Under the pieces are notes generated by a model that did not search any database, was not told the origin of the DNA, and saw only the letters and a list, made by a program, of their open reading frames with translations. A program made the translations under genes and the position numbers. Below are positions 20,956 through 33,620 of a DNA stretch of 64,000 bases, one piece after another. The stretch is from Isoetes taiwanensis (Eukaryota > Streptophyta > Lycopodiopsida > Isoetales > Isoetaceae). The stretch lies in assembly GCA_021234155.1 (NCBI GenBank), contig JAJEKV010000100.1, positions 1,652,116 to 1,716,115 on the forward strand. The letters run 5' to 3'. The number at the start of each line of letters is the position of its first letter. Within the stretch, counting starts at the first letter, position 1.

Positions 20956-23220
20956 TGCTGCCATGCTATGGCAGCATAGAAGAGCAAGATTCACATTGAT
21001 TTACTTATGCTTGCATATTGATTTGAGCACAGATACACAAACACCATTGATTTGAAGAGAACATATCCCTAGAAATTATAAACTGGACACTTGAAGACCA
21101 AGGTGAAGACATTCATGAAAGATCACACAAGTATACTAGAGAAGGTGATTCAAGCAAAACAAATTTGAAGTTTGGAAGACCTCTTGAGTGTTCTTGGTAT
21201 GTGATATTTCTTTTGAGTTCTTGGCATGACTATTTCATATGATCCTTATCTTGAACCCTTCATCTCCTTTTCCATGCAGAAATTCCCACATGACTTCAAA
21301 TGCCCATGCTAGCCCTCATTTCCTATAGCAAATTGGCTTAGGGAATTTTTTCTAGTCAAAGCATCTCTTTCATACATGATTCTCACCTCACACACTCACC
21401 ATACCACCACCATATTGTAAAATAAAAAAAAATCCACTCAATTTGGCAACCTCCATGGTCTAGGGTCAAATTCTCTCACTAGAGGTCAAAATGGAGAGAG
21501 AAAGTGCAAAATTCCTAAGGGAAGCAACAAAAGTCAAAGGATTGCCTAAAGTATGCAATTTATATGCACTAGCATCAAGTTGACCCATGTCACCACTAGA
21601 AAATTGCCGTCATCATACACATCATCACCATTGCCATGTCACACTACACACATGTCACCCCCATTGAAAATTCCATTTTCTTCAAGATTCTTCAAACTAA
21701 GTTGTTTAGACCATTAAGGGGACATGTTGTCTTGCCACATCGTCACCAACACTTCCACATACCCACGAGTCGTACTCATCAATTCCACCTCATCATATGT
21801 TTTGACTAGAAAAAATATACCTTGCCAACTTGTTTGACACGTCATTACCTCTCTTTGCCATGTAAGCATCATCTTGCCAACTCACCTTGCCTATTTGCCA
21901 CCTCACCATTTCCACACCCCTTTTTGAGCCAAAAGTAAAAAGGCTAATTTTGCAAAAAAGATTCTTCCATAGTATAAAGCATCAAAAGAGATCTTTTTGC
22001 AAAAAAAAAAATTCAAAAAAGGGCTCATTTAGACCTTCATATTGGGTTTCTTGGGAAAACGTACCTAACTCCATGAACAAAAAAAAATTCCTATCCCCCA
22101 TTTCCCCCCCTCCCCGACCCTAGATTCTCCCCATCCAATCACCCCCCGCCACGTGGTACACCCGGGCGTGTGGGGTGGTAACGGACCGAATCCCACGTAA
22201 GCGTAGCACGTCACTTTTATAATGCTGACTGTGCCCGTCTTTATAAACCCAGGCTAACTTTCCTGTGAATTCATGTGGGATATTTCGAGCAATTTCTCAA
22301 GAACCCTAAATCCCCTGTTATGCCAAGATCCGTCAAACTAACCAGATTTAACAATTCAATCATGATTAAATACCTTTGAATACACCTATATTACACCAAG
22401 AACTCATTAATCAAGCAAAAAGGACAAGATTCTGGCCCGAATTTGCCAAGAACAGGTCGAAACAGGGCGTTTTAAAAGGGGAAACTTACATAGAAGATTT
22501 TCGAACGCTTTTGGGCGAGTTACTGATCGAGATTCTTTGAAGAAAGACAGGTTATAGAGATTTGAGCTTGAACCTGCCTTCCAAGCATTAGATTACCATG
22601 AATTTCCTGATATTTTCACTTGATTACTTAATTTGAAATTCTACTTGATCCTGTGCCCAAGACACAGAGCTTGGGATTCTGATTAATTGTTGTGTGATTC
22701 TTGAATGAATGAAAATCTAACCCTTGGAGATATACTCGAAAGTGATTCTTCTTTAGCATTGCAAAAAATGTGGCTGTAAGTTCTTGCACATAGGCACACG
22801 TTGATTACAGTGAAAATTGCACTTAGCTAAGTATAAGAAAGTTGAAGAATAGCTAAAATGCATGCTCATTCCATTGAGAGAAATTCCAGCTTGCACAATT
22901 AAAAAAAGATTTGTATATTGTAGCCTAAGATAGCATCTTTGACCAGTTGAGTGGCATACCCTCATTTGCAAAATATAGATAGTTTCAGGATAGATTCAAA
23001 AAAACAAGAAAAAACCCATAAAAGATCAGTTTATCAGAGCTTAGCTTACTGTTCACAGTCTGTCAGACCTAATATCAAGATTTCAGCATATTTTGCACCA
23101 AATCGTGAGAAAAGAGTACTTGACCATTGTGTGCAGGCATATTAAGAAGAGATCCAAATATCAAATCACAAAAAGGATCTAACCTTTTGAAGTTACACAA
23201 ATCACTCTCTGCCAGGGACA
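20956..23220 (+). mobile_element. LTR-like repeat, copy 1 (Ty3/gypsy)
   Basis: The 2,265-bp unit begins TGCTGCCATG with a palindromic end (9-base arms TGCTGCCAT/ATGGCAGCA) and ends ...GCCAGGGACA, so it has TG...CA borders. It is over 90 percent similar to copy 2 at 31035-34482 up to exactly this point, which is why I set the border here. A conserved TATA box is at about 22240. A gag follows 350 bases downstream. I see no standard tRNA primer site right after the end, and the flanks of the two copies do not match, so LTR identity is likely but not proven. Confidence 0.65.
22240..22247 (+). promoter_or_regulatory. TATA box of the LTR-like repeat
   Basis: TTTATAAA followed by CCCAGGCT is conserved in copy 2 (32505-32512). 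It sits downstream of a conserved GC-rich block with CACGTGG-like motifs. Position and conservation fit an LTR promoter. Confidence 0.5.
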
Positions 23221-23572
23221 TTGACCAATTTTTGACCTGGTGAGAAATGCATGTTTGAGTGATTTGCACTGAGCACAAACCATCTGACTTTTTGCCCAGC
23301 AATCCTCAAGATCTTGAGTAGCTTAGGCATAAGAAATCATAAGCAGATCCTTGTTTATTTGCATGTGGCACATTTTTCGTAAGGCAGTCTTTTTTCTGTT
23401 TTGAAAAACTGATTGAATATTGTTATTTGAGCTTTCTACTTGGAATTTTCTCACATAGAGTGGTTGCCTTAAACAATCTGGAGGTTCTAAACCATAGAGG
23501 CTGAAGATTTTGCCAGGAACACCTTCAACATTTTGGAGGTCCTACCGAGATTATTTCTTGGAATTTGAACCC

Positions 23573-24960
23573 ATGGCTCCCAGAAGAAACAGTGAAACAT
23601 CTGAGCATGATAAAGCACAGGAAAACCATGAAGCCTCGGCTGCAGTACCAGGAGTAAGTATACAAGCAAATACAGACATGCCTTGCCACTACTTTGAGCT
23701 GAATATGCCAATTCCTGCTCCCACTTTTGATCCAAGCATGAATGCCAACAATTTTCTGAAAACTTTTGAGTAGTACTATTAGGAATATGGACACAAGAAA
23801 GGTTGTAAGTTTTTTGAGTTTAAGAAGTGCTTCAAAAATGATGAAGTTAGAGCCTGGTTCGAATATGTTATGAGTCTAGGAGCTAACTCATGGGATGAAA
23901 TAGTCAAGAAATTCTTGGCAAGATTTGGTAAGCTGCTAGATCCTCAAGATTTGATTTTTGAGTTGCAAACCTTTCATATTAAACATGGTGAGAGTGTGCA
24001 TCAATATGTGGAAAGATTCAATCTTTATCTTGTTAAATGTCAAATCAATCAGGTTCCTACCACACCTTACATCTTGTAGCTCCATTTATCAGAGGCTTGA
24101 GCAGGAGGCCAAGAATACACAGGAAGATGCTCAAGATTCAGAAGCAAGAAGGATTTGACACAATACATAAGGCTTTTATAAAAGCCACTGAGATTGCAGA
24201 TATGATTTCCTATCTTCTTGATGATGTGCACTCACCTTGTGATGATTATGAGCAGGAGTATATGGGACCAGGACCTGTACCTGTCTTTGCTATTCAAAAA
24301 GATAAGAAGAAATAAAAAATGGAGGATGCAGAAGGTCCTGTGGCTGATGTGAGAGCTGAGATAACTAAAGTGTCTGAGGCTCTGATCGATGTGACTAAGC
24401 AACTTCCAGACCTGAGAAGAGAATATATCCTCCATGTGCTCATTGTTTAAGAAACACTCACTCATCAGACTACTGTTGGTATAGGCCTTGCACAAAGTGT
24501 GGTAAAATGGGGCATTTTGGTAAGGAATGCCCTGTTTGTGCTTTTTGCAAAGAAGTAGGTCATTATGAAGATAGGTGCAGTGTGAAAGAATATTTTGCTA
24601 GAAAAGAGAAATCTAAAGCCAATGAACAAAGTGCTGCTGCCAGATTTGTGCAGGAAATTGAAGAGCAAGAGGAGATTATGGCTGTTCACACGAGGAATGA
24701 ACAATGCAAAGGACAAAGAGCAAGTACAAGTCAATGAGGAAGTCAATGCTGTGAGACACAAAGAAATTGAGCAAAATATGGTTGTACCTCCTTCCCCTTG
24801 TCAGAAATACTTAAAAAGGGATAAAGAGAGTGAGGATTTTGAATATTTGCTTAAGAACTCGAAAATTAGTGTTGAGTTGCTAACCCTACTGAAAATAGCT
24901 CCATCCTATAGAAACAAGGTGCTGCGCACGGAGGGTTTCCCTCAAGTGCCCCGAGGGAGG
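23573..24960 (+). pseudogene. Ty3/gypsy gag, broken
   Basis: The start MAPRRNSETSEHDKAQ is at 23573. A retrotransposon gag domain follows: VRAWFEYVMSLGANSWDE, FLARFGKLLDPQD, GESVHQYVERFN. Near 24489-24577 are two CCHC zinc knuckles, CTKCGKMGHFGKEC and CAFCKEVGHYEDRC, the nucleic-acid-binding part of gag. A segment near 24830 (EYLLKNSKISVELLTLLKIA) resembles the linker before the protease. In-frame stops (for example near 23773 and 24079) and several frame changes break it. It ends at about 24960; no protease, RT or integrase follows. Confidence 0.8.
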
Positions 24961-25179
24961 GTTTGCTTTTTTTTTTTGTCGTAGTTTCGTGTTGGAATTC
25001 AAGGAAGCAGCTTGTATTAAGTCAGAACAATGTATGTTCCGAGAGGATGTTCGATTGAAGTATTTTAGCATATAAACTAGGTCGGGAGATGGAACTGCAC
25101 ATGTTTATGGATCAAGTTAGCCATTGTACACATCTGAATTGTACATACATACTAAAAGTTAGCCATTGTGCCCACATTC

Positions 25180-26314
25180 ATGACGTTGTAAATATATCGC
25201 AAAGCAAGCTTAGATGGAATTCATCCATAGGGGCACACGAATCGTCTACCTGCAACATTCCAAGGCAGTCAGAATTGGCAAGACTCATTCGAGCATGTCG
25301 GTTGATCATATGGGATGAGGCACCAATGATGCACAAGTGGATATTTGAGGCAGTGGATAGGACAATACGAGATGTGATGGGCAATGAGCAGACACCATTT
25401 GGTGGGATTCCAGTGCTATTGGGAGGGGATTTTCGACAAATACTACCAGTAGTTCCTAAAGGTTCACGTTCACAAATTGTAGAAGCTTCTCTAAAGCGTT
25501 CGTATCTCTGGGATAGTGTGAGAGAGTACAAACTAACAATCAACATGCGTGTCATGAATGCATTGGGTTTGGATGCGCTTGAACAGCAAGCATTTGCTGA
25601 CTATTTATTACGTATAGGAGATGGGCGAGAACCAACCTTTCTGGAGAAGGGGATTGATATGGTGCATTTGCCACAGGATATGTGTGTTGGGTCGGATGAT
25701 GTGGATGATTTAATTCAAGACATATTCCCTGATATCCAACAAAACTAGAAAGAGGTGATTTTTTGGACACATCGTGCTATACTATCACCTTTGAACCATT
25801 TTGTGGATGAGATCAATAGGAAGGTGGCGTCACTTATCCCTGGAGAGACGACAGACTACTTTAGTGCTGATCGAATCATAGACACAGACGGTCAGCAAGC
25901 AGGTCTATTGAGTTTCTAAATGCACAAACTCCAAGTGGTGTACCGCCTCACGAACTCAATTTGAAGGTGGGAATGATTGTCATGTTGTTGATGTCTACGT
26001 CATTCAAGAAGGGCCTGTGTAATGGAACACGATTGATTATACGAAAGCTAGGAAGACGTGTCATTGAGGCCGAGATAGTAACTGGAACCCATGTTGGTAA
26101 CACTGTTCTTCTATCTCGCATTCCAATTGTGCCTACCGATTCAGGATTACCCTTACAGTTTGAAAGGGTGCAATTCCCTTTGCGGCCAGCCTTTGCCATG
26201 ACGATAAACGAGTCCCAGGGCCAGACAATGCATAAGGTGGGGTCATATCTTCCAAAGCCTGTCTTTACGCATGGACAATTTTATGTAGCATTCTCTGAAA
26301 AATTGAGCCAATGA
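25180..26314 (+). pseudogene. Helitron/PIF1-type helicase fragment
   Basis: The C-terminal part of a Rep-helicase polyprotein of rolling-circle Helitrons. Motif II appears as LIIWDEAPM, motif III as LLGGDFRQILPVVP, then INMRV. After a stop at 25746 and a frameshift near 25910 come LNLKVGMIVMLL, LCNGTRLII and the motif VI region FPLRPAFAMTINESQGQTM. The Walker A part and the whole Rep domain are missing upstream. I see no CTRR end with a hairpin, so element borders are unknown. It lies directly after the broken gag. Confidence 0.85.
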
Positions 26315-27823
26315 ATGCAAAGTGTAAGATGCAGATAATAGTTGATGAGGAATGAAGAGATGGGTAAATTCTTATAGCATTGGGATAACTTACAGGTGAA
26401 GAAAGAAAGAACTCTCTAAGCACGGACTGTGTAGCCACTCAGAACCAATGTGGAAAAGAATCCGAATTAGAGTAGTTTTAGTGCAGATCTCATGGCACTA
26501 CTTAAGTCAAAAATCAAGAAACTCAATGCCAACCATTCCTAAATTTTTGGAAAAAAACTGAATTCCTTTGTTTTGAAGTAAGACAATTTCGTCTGTCCCA
26601 CATTATATATCATTTCTAGTTAACAGCAAAACCAAAAACTTTACTCGTCAGCCAAATTGGACCAATGAAACCATATTAGTTTACTTGTCATGTTTAAGAT
26701 TTATGATTCGAGTTGAACTCTTCTAAGACCTATCAAAAAGTGGCTATGATTTCCTTATACAATTAAATTTCAACTCTCATAGTTTTGTATATGTATATTT
26801 ATTTGAGGTAGATTAATGTCCTACCGCAAATTATTTCATTTTTATTAGCAAAATCAAATAACTAGTGCAGATGTTTCTCAAGATTCCCTTTCCCTGTAAA
26901 GCAGCCTACATTTTATGAATTCATACATAAATAATTTGACTCATATAATAATGCAGATACACAATTGAAAATTCGGTAAAACAAGTTGATATGCATATGC
27001 CGTGGATCATATTGTGATCACAATCGTGACAGTTAACAGCTTTCTGCTGGATCGTCAATTGTGCACGGATTTTGGGTTTATGAATCTTAGTGGAAAAAAG
27101 CTTAGTTTCGGTAGCCACATTTTGATCTAATACCATGTTGGAAGGAAGAAGGAACTTCAGAAACAACCTCTTTACCTCCATGGTAGAATAGTTGGCAAAT
27201 ACATATGAATACTAACACTTTATAGCAATGGAATTGCTTGCACTTGAAGAATGCATGGTATGCAAGATAACAGGATAGCATGGAAAGGATGAATCCCATT
27301 TTTCATTATGAAGTTTACAATCATTTTGATATTAAAAAAGTGCTAATTCTTTATATATTCCAGAAAGAGGCTCTGTTTTTCTAGTGTTTCAGTTAGAACT
27401 TTGAAATTTTAAAGCATATCAAACAGGCCAAACCCATAGCACAACAAACCAATGATTATTTTTACATGGTATCCATGGCCAATCTACCTACCTGCCTTAC
27501 GAAACACAAGGTAGGCTATGAATAAATTCTCAGACGCAGATTTGCAGGCAGAAGATTGCTTAATACTATCTAAGTTTCACATAACACAGGACAAAAATGG
27601 TTTAACAGAAACAGCAGGGCGATACAATTTCCTTAAACCAAAAGAAGCCACATAAATTCGTTACTGGCATTGTCATCGATTCGCGTAGCGGATCGAGATT
27701 CTTGCATGCATGCATCGCATGCATTTTTAAGTCGTTCATCAGGTTGGGGGATTGCTATTTATTGCAGAGTTCTTCATCGACGTTTCATCGGCGCTTTCTT
27801 ATCTCTCAGCAGTATCTATGGCT
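26315..27823. other. No recognisable gene
   Basis: AT-rich non-coding DNA. A minus-strand ORF at 26921-27181 has no domain. TGGTATTAGATCA on the minus strand near 27127 resembles a copia primer site, but there is no polyprotein beside it. Confidence 0.35.
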
Positions 27824-28899
27824 CCCACAATTTATGCACAATTTGGCTGCATATGTTAGCCCATGGCCCTAGCGCCTAGCGCCCAGGCCATGCTCATGTA
27901 ACCGTACCAGGGAGTTAGCATCAAGATACAGAATCGGATCTGGTTCCGCTCTACTCCGAAGTTACCAGCCCAAGCCTCGGACCAGCAAGGATTTCCACCC
28001 ACCGCATCGGCCATAGGTAACAGGTTCTGGATTGCTTTGAATTATTTGGGCCTGTTTGGTGTCCCAGTATTGCTCTTAGCATCGCGCCCTCACTGCCCGT
28101 AGACCCTCTTGATCTGCCTCTTCTTGGCTCTCTCTCTCTAGGGTTTACAGTCTCTCTCTAGACCCAAAACCCCAAACCCCAAAAGGTGCTTTCTGCTTTG
28201 TCTTTTCGAGTCCCCAAATTGGATTCTCGAGCACCCTTGAGGCAGCCGAGACCCTTAAAATTTTGGCCCCCAAAACCCCATTTGTCTTCCCTTCGGCTTG
28301 TCTACCTTTACCACGGTTCTGGCTCCTTTTCTGCCTTGTTCTCGGCATGGCGCGTAAGATCAAACGTATGGCGGGAGACCCGTAAGGGAAGAATCTCATT
28401 CGCTTTGCTGAGCGATTAAATCCGACCCCTATGACCCCACGGTGCGCCCTATCTTGAGGCGGCCCCCATCATTGAGACCTCGGCGCCCTATCTTTGAACC
28501 CGGACCGCCCCGAGACGCCCAACAGCTCGAACCATCTTTAGGCGCAGCTTTGACTAGGATGGATGCTCGATCCATTGTTTGCCTCAGATTTGTTGGTTGG
28601 GATCCGCGATCAATCCAACGGTCACACTCCACCGAGCACATCGGCTGGCCCGGTTGCCCTTGGGAAGCCGGGTCCAGCTTCTAGAGATGCCGCTACGGGC
28701 GGGAGCGATTCATCGCAAGACGGCGTCAGTCTTTGCATTCTCCCACGTGGGTAGTGCCCGAGCATGTGGATGCTACGCCCCTGTGCCGATGATACCACAC
28801 CGCCGTCATCCGAGGGTTGTTTGCCCACGCCGACGGGTCCCGCGCAACTGACCTGCATGCCACCCTGGCCAGCCCATTAGCCCCGAACCTACGCGCATT

Positions 28900-29271
28900 G
28901 TGGGTTTAGAGGAAGCAAGCGACACTCACGGGGCGGTTGAGGTGACCCGTTTCTTTTCGGAGGTGATGCGCATGCAGATGGATGGCATTCTCGGCTTGTC
29001 GGTTGGAGCAAAGACGGCTTTGTCGTCCCCGCCATTTGCTAGTCGGTTCGGGGATGCTTTATCTAGGTCGCACATCCTCCGTGGCAATCACTTGCAAGGG
29101 ACCTCCTTCTCCGTCGAGGAAGATCTTACCCGGCAACGGCTCTGTCGATGGAAGGATGAATTATGTCGAGTCCGAGGGGCTCGCCTGCACCGGAAGTGGG
29201 CTGTGTATAGAGGCGGCCAGGCTATCATTCGGGATCACGGCCACTTGATCCATGGGTCGTGGTGCGTGTAG
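28900..29271 (+). CDS. L1-type ORF1 C-terminal domain
   Basis: Within a 123-residue frame, ILRGNHLQGTSFSVEEDLTR, LCRWKDELCRVRGARL and KWAVYRGGQAIIRD follow the pattern of the C-terminal domain of L1-like ORF1 proteins (LKGT..I.EDLT, basic helix, RG..I..G). Those proteins bind element RNA. The start codon is uncertain, since the upstream 28430-28890 DNA has overlapping frames of related GC-rich sequence, so the N-terminal part seems frameshifted. The stop at 29269 is followed by a 3' region without ORF2. Confidence 0.55.
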   Translation: MGLEEASDTHGAVEVTRFFSEVMRMQMDGILGLSVGAKTALSSPPFASRFGDALSRSHILRGNHLQGTSFSVEEDLTRQRLCRWKDELCRVRGARLHRKWAVYRGGQAIIRDHGHLIHGSWCV

Positions 29272-29518
29272 CTGCTTGGACTTCGAGATCTGCTAGGGCT
29301 TAGGCCCTTTTGTTTTGTTTTATTTTAGTATTGTGATTTGCTCACGGGGCATAGTCCCCCCGAGTTCTCTATCTTGGGGCTAGTCCCCACGTTTGATTGT
29401 GGCCCGGCCATTTTGGTTTGGTCCGCGGGGCTTGGTCCCCGAAGTTTGATCTGGGCTTCTGCCCTCTCTTTTGTATTGGGTCCCATAACCCGATTGGGTT
29501 CCGCGGACGTTAAAAATT

Positions 29519-29546
29519 TCTTCCTTCCTTCCTTCCTTCCTTCCTT
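29519..29546 (+). repeat. TTCC tetranucleotide run
   Basis: About seven TTCC units preceded by CGCGGACGTTAAAAATTT and followed by TTAAAA. The LINE at 37.9 kb ends, on the minus strand, with CGTGGACGTTAAAATATA and the same TTCC run plus TTAAAA, so this marks a shared 3' end. Confidence 0.85.
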
Positions 29547-30073
29547 AAAATTGTTATTTATATGTTCATATTTGTTATAATTGTCGCGTGGCACGCCTGA
29601 CCAGCCCCTCGCTTTTTCGAGGTGTAAATGTTATTTTTTGTCGCGTGGCACGCGTGACCAGCCCCTCGCTTTTCGAGATTTTTTCTCTATTGGTTTTTTT
29701 GTTGGTGATGTGCAGGTCCAGGGGTGATGCGCGACTTTGGTATTCTCTGTGGAGCGTGGGTTTTTTTGTGGGAACGTTTAGCAGCCCTGCATTGTCCAAG
29801 CCCCTTGCCGAGATTTTATCGCTAGGGTTTTTCCTCGAAAACCCGAAAGGGCGGGGTTTTTTAATCCTGGCGATAAGCTCTCGGCAGGTACACTAGCCAA
29901 CATCTGTAGCACACAATTTTATTTGGGGTCCAGGTGTTATAACTGGATATTCCCTATGTTTTTCATTTTTTGGGTAGCCTGCGATGTGCAGCTACCCACC
30001 CTATACCATTGTAGCAAAAACTGCTGAGATGAATGAAAAGCCTATCTATCATCTCTCAGCAGTATCTATGGCT

Positions 30074-31034
30074 TTTATTCTTTGATCTCATGTGGAGGAG
30101 GGGCTTCTTCTTGCATGAGCTACTCTTTCTTGACCATTCATATCCCTTCTAACCTCTTCTATCTTTGCCCTTTTGTCCGGCATAGGACAATCTTCAGCTT
30201 TTCTCCTCGGATCTAGTATTTGAAGTTCTCTGGTATCGGGATGTTGTTGTTTTCATGCGAGTTGCAGTGCAAGTATCAAACGACAATCTGAGATCTATTC
30301 AATGTACAGCAGGATTATGATAATAGAAGCTCCCTTACATATAACAATATAGCTACAAGAATTTTCTGCAGCTGCCACTCATAATTTACACTTCAATCTT
30401 TCTGTCCATTGATGTTGAGGCCATAGGAAACGTACAGTTTTCTGCTTGGAAGTGCAGGCATACAATGACGGGGAGATTCATGCAGATGTCAGCTTGTTCA
30501 AAGCTCAAATCAAATGTTCTTATTGCTTAAGTTCTGATTTCCATGCAGGTGCATCTGAATTTGCAGTCACACATATCATATTCACACACCTTCCTCCATA
30601 TCTCTCCATATTCATAGCTACTGCCATCCCCACCATAACAGCAGTCATTGTGCTAATAAATATGTTGTCACATGCAGTTGCACTCTCATACATTCATTCC
30701 ACAATAATCTGCTCAAGAGTTGCCCATGATCCATTTGAGACACTTCAGATCAATGATTTTCCACTAAATCCACTAGACTGCTGTCATACTCCCATCCAGC
30801 AATTCATTTTTTCTATTAACAATCACACTTGTCATGCAGGTTCACCTATTTTCCACATTCACAAACACATACATATCATCTTGATCATTTGCCAACACCC
30901 TCTTCTTTTAATCCATTGCAGGTTCATTAACCTGCCAAACATATCTCCATATTGGCAGCTGGCAGGAATTCTACTTTGATCATTTGCAAAAACAAAGAGG
31001 CTGGGGGACCAGCCTGTTCTTTTGTTTGGCATGA
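30074..31034. other. Region upstream of LTR copy 2, no confident gene
   Basis: A 177-residue plus-strand ORF (30446-30979) is hydrophobic and His/Ile-rich, with no domain. ATGCAGGTGCA, CATGCAGTTGCA, CATGCAGGTTCA and TTGCAGGTTCA recur at roughly 100-base intervals. ACAAAGAGGCTGGGGGACC at about 30990 is a purine-rich tract just before the LTR-like repeat, in the place of a polypurine tract. Confidence 0.35.
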
Positions 31035-32108
31035 TGCTGCCATGCTATGGCAGCATAGAAGAGCAAGATTCACGTTGATTTACTTATGCTTGCATATTGA
31101 TTTGAGCACAAATACACAAACACCATTGATTTGAAGAGAACATATCCCTAGAGATTATAAACTGGACACTTGAAGACCAAGGTGAAGGCATTCATGAAAG
31201 ATCACACAAGTATGCTAAAGAAGGTGATTAAGCAAAGCAAATGTGAAGTTTGGAAGACCCCTTGAGTGTTCTTCGTATGAAATATTTCTTTTGAGTTCTT
31301 GGCATGACTATTTCATATGATCCTTATCTTGAACCCTTCATCTCCTTTTCCATGCAAAAATTCCCACATGACTTCAAATGCCATGCCTAGCCCTCATTTC
31401 CTATAGCAAATTGGCTTAGGGAATTTTTTCTCGTCAAAGCATCTCTTTCATACATGATTCTCACCTCATACACCCACCATACCACCACCATATTGTAAAA
31501 TAAAAAGAATTCCACTCAATTTGGCAACCTCCATGGTCTAGGGTCAAATTCGCTCACTAGAGTTCAAAATGGAGAGAGAAAGTGCAAAATTCCTAAGGGA
31601 AGCAAGAAAAGTCAAAGGATTGCCTAAAGTACGCAATGTATACCCATGTCACCACTAGAAAATTGCCAAGTCATCATACACATCATCACCATTGCCATGT
31701 CACACTACACACATGTCACCCCCATTGAAAATTCCATTTTCTTCAAGATTCTTCAAAATAAGTTTAGACCATTAAGGGGACATGTTGTCTTGCCACATCG
31801 TCACCAACACTTCCATATCACCACCCACGTGTCATAATCATCACCTCCACCTCATCATATGTTTTGACTAGAAAAAATATACCTTGCCAACTTGTTTGAC
31901 ACCGCGTTACCCCTCTTTGCCATGTAAGCATCATCTTGCCAACTCACCTTGCCTATTTGCCACCTCACCATTTCCACACCCCTTTTTGAGCCAAAAGTCA
32001 AAAGGCTAATTTTGCAAAAAAGATTCTTCCATAGTATAAAACATCAAAAGAAATTTTTTTTTGCAAAAAGAATTTTCAAAAAAGGGCTCATTTAGACCTT
32101 CATTTTGG

Positions 32109-32322
32109 GTGGTAAGACGTTAAACTGCCATACCCAAGGTCACGGGTTCAACGCCTCGTTGTGAAAGTGGCCATGCAATGTAAAGTTGGTGGGGGAAGGA
32201 CCCACTTCAGCAATGTAAAGTAGTGGGAGCAGGACCCATCTGGGTGTGTTGTAAAGTGTCACATGTCCGATAGGATGCTGCCTTGTGGCGTGACGTTAAA
32301 ATCTCTTCTTCTTCTTCTTCTT
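32109..32322 (+). mobile_element. tRNA-derived SINE
   Basis: The block starts GTGGTAAGACGTTAAACTGC, which is compatible with a degenerate A box. GGTTCAACGCC at 32145-32155 fits the RNA polymerase III B box (GGTTCRANNC). A non-tRNA body follows and the end is a (TTC)n tail at 32304-32322. LTR copy 1 lacks the block: there GACCTTCATATTGGG runs straight into TTTCTTGGGAAAA near 22035. Length, promoter and tail fit a plant SINE. Target duplication is unclear. Confidence 0.75.
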
Positions 32323-32616
32323 GGGAAAATGTGCCTAAAAAAAAAAAAAAAAAATCCTATCTACCCTCCCCCTGGGGCAGCGCCCTAGATTCTCCCCGTC
32401 CAATCACCTCCTGCCACATGGTACACCCGGGCATGTGGGGCGGTAACGGACCGAATCCCACGTGGGTGTAGCATGTCACTTTTATAATGCTGACTGTGCT
32501 CGTCTTTATAAACCCAGGCTGACTTTCCTGTGAATTTCTGTGGGATATTTCGAGCAATTTCTCAAGAACCCTAAATCCCCTATTATGCCAAGATCTGTCA
32601 AACTAACCAAATTTAA

Positions 32617-33620
32617 CACTAGAGTTGTCCCGTGATGAACCCAAATGGGTTCATTCGTACACTTTTTTTTGAAATTCTATTATAGCTCCGAGATAAAGAA
32701 TTTGTCTACATACTCACAATATGTTGTCCTCCATGATGTACATATAAGGAAAAATTTATGAAAAATATAAAAACCTTCTATTACCAAATATAATGTGGAG
32801 CCGAATGCAAAGGGGTCAAGTTTATTCTCAAAGTCTTTAACATTTCTCACATTATTTTGTAAATATGATTTTTCCTAGGAATTCTAATTCTTCCATCATG
32901 TAATTCATGATATGAGAAATCTATCACAAGAAGAATTAGAAAAATCTATGGTAGAATTTTCGAGAAATAATTCCTTAAAGTTCGAAGTTCAGAAGTTCTT
33001 TATGGACCCAGTTAGGTCCCCCGAGGGTCAAAATTTTGAAAATTCATAGTACTACTCCACTTTTAAAAAAAATGAAATCCATTTAGCAAGACGTGTAGTA
33101 GTTAGTATCTATTTCCATTGAAAAATAATAGTACCTTCACATCCTTATTCTATTTCAAATATCATGGATATATGAAATGGTTCCTGGATGCCTGTTTTTC
33201 AGAAATTCCGTAGGGACCTGACTGGGTCTCTTAAGGATTAAAATTATGATTTGCTCATTGATACATCAAATTTTTATGAAATCACATGAAATTTAAAAAA
33301 TGAGTAGCACTTGTAGGCTATATTCATAGAAAATTAATATTACCTTGAAATTTGTATTCCATGTTGAGTGTCATGAGATTATATCATATCATTGAAACCA
33401 TCGAATTGAGTGTATTTCAAGGTGCGATTGTGCCAAACTTGTGAAGAATTTTATTCTGCCATTGAATATGGTGGTAAGACTTCGTGTTAACCTTACAATT
33501 CAGGTGTTCATATTTAAAATCTCATAAGTATCATGAAGAACTAGTCCCTAATATGGAGTAGGGATTGAGGGACCCATACGGGTTGATGAACCCAAACAGG
33601 TCCCTGAGACAACTCTAGTG
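32617..33620. mobile_element. 1,004-bp TIR element in a TTAA site
   Basis: Ends are exact inverted repeats CACTAGAGTTGTC/GACAACTCTAGTG, with weaker pairing further in (GGGTTCATC / GATGAACCC). TTAA flanks both sides (32613-32616 and 33621-33624). The empty site in LTR copy 1 (22348-22351) has one TTAA. A TTAA duplication is the mark of piggyBac-type transposition, while the CACTA start recalls CACTA elements, which make 2-3 bp duplications. No transposase is visible; it is non-autonomous. Confidence 0.8.

Larger units (their letters stand above)
27824..30050 (+). mobile_element. 2.2-kb ORF1-only LINE-like insertion with 23-bp target duplication
   Basis: ATCTCTCAGCAGTATCTATG plus GCT occurs at 27801-27823 and again at 30051-30073, exactly flanking the block. 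Long, variable duplications are typical of target-primed retroposition. The insert is GC-rich at first, holds the ORF1-type domain at 28900-29271, a run of about seven TTCC at 29519-29546, and a 56-bp tandem pair at 29583-29688. It ends ...GAAAAGCCTATCTATC. No reverse transcriptase is present, so it must have depended on another element. Confidence 0.7.

Noticed and set aside
27115-27140. TGGTATTAGATCA on the minus strand as a copia primer site
   Set aside because: Two mismatches to the usual site, no LTR end in front and no gag behind it.
28186-28890. Five overlapping ORFs in GC-rich DNA
   Set aside because: GC-rich DNA has few stops. The frames overlap and none has a clear domain. They are probably the frameshifted N-terminal part of ORF1.
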